From Bacteroides fragilis NCTC 9343 (GTDB taxonomy: Bacteria; Bacteroidota; Bacteroidia; Bacteroidales; Bacteroidaceae), in the NCBI RefSeq assembly GCF_000025985.1, contig NC_003228.3, forward strand, positions 4,340,001 to 4,404,000: 64,000 bases of DNA, read 5' to 3'. Position numbers and translations under genes: made by a program. Positions 62,152 to 64,000 of this stretch are shown one piece after another. The notes under the pieces are model-generated. The model worked only from the letters and a program-made list of their open reading frames with translations. It did no database searches and was not told the origin of the DNA. Positions within the stretch are counted from its first letter, which is position 1. Each line of letters opens with the position of its first letter.

Positions 62152-62613
62152 TCAATATTCGTCATTCGCATACAGGTAATCAAAAGTAGCCTGCTTGTAA
62201 TCGAATATTTCTTCCGGTTTAAAGAATCTATTTAATTCGACAGCTGCGGTTTCAGGCGAATCAGAGGTATGAACAATGTTTTCTTGAAAACTCATACTGT
62301 AATCTCCGCGAATGGTCCCCGGCGCTGCCAGACGTCCGTTGGTTGGTCCCGCCAATGCACGAACGGCTTGAATAGCATCCACACCTTCAAAACAACAAAC
62401 GATAACGGGAGCCGTCATCATGGAATCTTTCACTCGCTGAAAGAATGGTTTCGAACTAAGGTGTGAATAATGCTCACTTAACACTTCATCAGTCAACTGC
62501 ACCATCTTCATTCCTGCCAAACGCAATCCTTTACGCTCAAAACGACGAGTGATCTCGCCAACCAGCCCCCGCTGAAGGGTACAAGGTTTCAGAATGACTA
62601 ATGTTTTTTCCAT
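62152..62613 (-). CDS. ndk: Nucleoside-diphosphate kinase
   Basis: Start set at 62613 (MEKTLVILKPCTLQRGLVGE), the normal Ndk N-terminus. The 153-residue enzyme has RLAAPGTIRGDYSMSFQENI and the phospho-histidine in NIVHTSDSPETA. It transfers the gamma-phosphate among NTPs. Bacteroidota Ndk carries small insertions relative to the E. coli form, as here. It heads the two-gene stretch with the M23 peptidase. Confidence 0.95.
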   Translation of the reverse strand: MEKTLVILKPCTLQRGLVGEITRRFERKGLRLAGMKMVQLTDEVLSEHYSHLSSKPFFQRVKDSMMTAPVIVCCFEGVDAIQAVRALAGPTNGRLAAPGTIRGDYSMSFQENIVHTSDSPETAAVELNRFFKPEEIFDYKQATFDYLYANDEY

Positions 62614-62834
62614 CATAACGTACAGTTTCAAAAGGTTAAAGTGCTCATTTATTTAAAAATTCCCCCAAAGATAGCATTTCCAGACGAAACAGAAGGCATG
62701 TTCTTAACTATTTTTTATAAGAGTAAGGCATGGAATTAAAGAAATATTTCTCCAAACAACCGTAAATAAAGGGAATAAGAGAAAATATGTTATGCAACAT
62801 GTTTATGTAAAAAAGCTACATGTTTAACCGTTTT

Positions 62835-64000
62835 TCAACTAATAGCAGCCCAGTTAACATTCGTCTTGCGCAATGCTCTCAACTGTTGCCACAAAATCGC
62901 ATTCTCCGGTAATACTCCGCCAAGATCGGCATCTGTTATTTCTTCAGCAATAGTGCGCACATATTGCAAAAGCTGTCCGTCACGGGCTATGTCCGCGATC
63001 TTCAGGTCGAAAGCAATGCCACTTTGTTGCGTACCCTCCAAGTCCCCGGGACCGCGTAGTTTAAGATCTGCCTCGGCTATTTCAAATCCGTCATTGGTGC
63101 GCACCATAATTTCAAGCCGCTTCCGGGTCTCTTCGGTAAGTTTATACGTAGTAACTAAAATACAATAAGACTGATCAGCTCCACGCCCCACTCGCCCACG
63201 TAGCTGATGTAACTGGGATAGTCCGAAACGTTCGGCATTCTCGATAATCATCACCGAAGCATTGGGCACATTCACACCGACTTCAATTACTGTGGTGGCT
63301 ACCATGATCTGCGCATCACCCGAAATAAAAAGTTGCATCTGTGCATCCTTCTCAGCAGGCTTCATCTTGCCATGCACTTTGCAGACCTTACAGTCGGGGA
63401 ACTCTTCACAGATATGCAGATATCCTTCTTCAAGATTCTTTAGATCAATCTTTTCACTCTCTTTAATCAGTGGATAAACAATATAAACCTGGCGGCCTTC
63501 CTCTATCTGTTTCCGTACCGAACGATACAAACTTTCTCTACGGTTATCAAACTGGTGAATCGTAGCAATCGGCTTACGGCCGGGAGGTAATTCGTCTATA
63601 ACCGAAACATCCAGATCACCATAAAGTGTCATAGCCAATGTACGTGGGATCGGAGTAGCAGTCATAACCAACACATGAGGTGGCTGAACACTTTTACTCC
63701 ACAGGCGGGCACGTTGTGCCACTCCAAAGCGGTGTTGTTCGTCGATGACAGCCAATCCCAGCGAAGCAAAATTTACAGTATCTTCAATCACGGCATGGGT
63801 ACCTATCAAGATGTGTACATCTCCGGTCAGGAGTCCCGCAAGAATAGCTTCCCGTTTCTTGCCTTTTACCGAGCCTGTCAGCAACTCCACCCTTACATCC
63901 ATCCCAAACAACAGTTCTCTGATGGTATCGTAATGTTGGTTAGCCAAAATTTCGGTAGGCGCCATCATGCAAGCCTGAAATCCATTATCCAGTGCCATCA
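62835..64000 (-). CDS. recG: ATP-dependent DNA helicase RecG, C-terminal part (5' end beyond window)
   Basis: The frame is open to the right edge, so the N-terminal wedge domain and Walker A are missing. About 388 residues remain: MAPTEILANQH, LTGSVKGKKR, IGTHAVIEDTVNFASLGLAV with DEQHRFG (DExH), MTATPIPRTLAMTLYGDLDV, then QLHQLRGRVGRGADQSYCIL and the RecG-specific tail DGFEIAEADLKLRGPGDLEG. RecG regresses stalled forks and migrates Holliday junctions. Confidence 0.95.
   Translation of the reverse strand, partial: MALDNGFQACMMAPTEILANQHYDTIRELLFGMDVRVELLTGSVKGKKREAILAGLLTGDVHILIGTHAVIEDTVNFASLGLAVIDEQHRFGVAQRARLWSKSVQPPHVLVMTATPIPRTLAMTLYGDLDVSVIDELPPGRKPIATIHQFDNRRESLYRSVRKQIEEGRQVYIVYPLIKESEKIDLKNLEEGYLHICEEFPDCKVCKVHGKMKPAEKDAQMQLFISGDAQIMVATTVIEVGVNVPNASVMIIENAERFGLSQLHQLRGRVGRGADQSYCILVTTYKLTEETRKRLEIMVRTNDGFEIAEADLKLRGPGDLEGTQQSGIAFDLKIADIARDGQLLQYVRTIAEEITDADLGGVLPENAILWQQLRALRKTNVNWAAIS

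Noticed and set aside
1..64000. tRNA, rRNA or insertion sequence genes
   Set aside because: None seen by eye on either strand; a covariance-model scan was not possible here.

Overview
This window is a Bacteroides chromosome segment. The genus call rests on several signs read together: UpxY/UpxZ capsule regulators, two SusC/SusD polysaccharide-utilisation loci (PULs), a smalltalk-type micro-protein behind an HU-like gene, an LruC-domain lipoprotein, and many promoters of the Bacteroidota form TTTG-N18-20-TAnnTTTG. I cannot fix the species. No rRNA, tRNA, CRISPR array or intact insertion sequence was seen.

Layout. (1) 1-2.1 kb: ClC channel (cut by the window edge), TsaC and a divergent thioesterase. 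(2) 2.1-5.4 kb: LruC lipoprotein, a gutted ATPase pseudogene, smalltalk peptide and HU-like protein. (3) 5.6-21.2 kb, all minus strand: a capsular polysaccharide operon. It runs upxY, upxZ, a five-gene sugar-nucleotide/phosphate cassette, Wzx, glycosyltransferases including GT10 and GT11 fucosyltransferase-like enzymes, an acetyltransferase, an EpsG-type polymerase, an epimerase and the initiating phosphoglycosyltransferase, and ends with a frameshifted muramidase. Upstream of upxY is a roughly 200-bp promoter segment bounded by inverted repeats. Its only good promoter faces away from the capsule, so the operon reads as phase-variable and OFF in this assembly. (4) 21.7-23.5 kb: three small plus-strand genes, the first broken by an A7 tract. 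(5) 23.9-29.3 kb: tag, recJ, recQ and a TPR protein. (6) 29.4-40.2 kb: a sialic-acid operon (sialate lyase, SusC/D, two BNR/sialidase proteins, MFS carrier) behind a FadR-type regulator with a consensus operator. (7) 40.4-44.5 kb: an aromatic amino acid operon (prephenate dehydratase, aminotransferase, DAHP synthase-chorismate mutase, prephenate dehydrogenase) preceded by a Phe/Tyr-rich leader peptide and a terminator/antiterminator, a textbook attenuator layout. (8) 45.3-47.3 kb: dnaG. (9) 47.3-57.2 kb: a second PUL (ECF sigma, FecR anti-sigma, SusC/D, two serine-type sulfatases) with a predicted antisense small RNA over the susC leader. (10) 57.4-64 kb: folE, SPOR protein, tpiA, a DoxX-type membrane protein, DUF1599, an M23 peptidase, ndk and the C-terminal part of recG.

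The genes suggest a gut commensal that forages host mucin (sialic acid release and catabolism, sulfate removal) and varies its surface (switchable capsule, possible fucosylated decoration). The regulatory layer is the richest part: an invertible promoter, an amino-acid attenuator, one or two antisense RNAs at susC starts, hairpins after both susD genes and a FadR operator.
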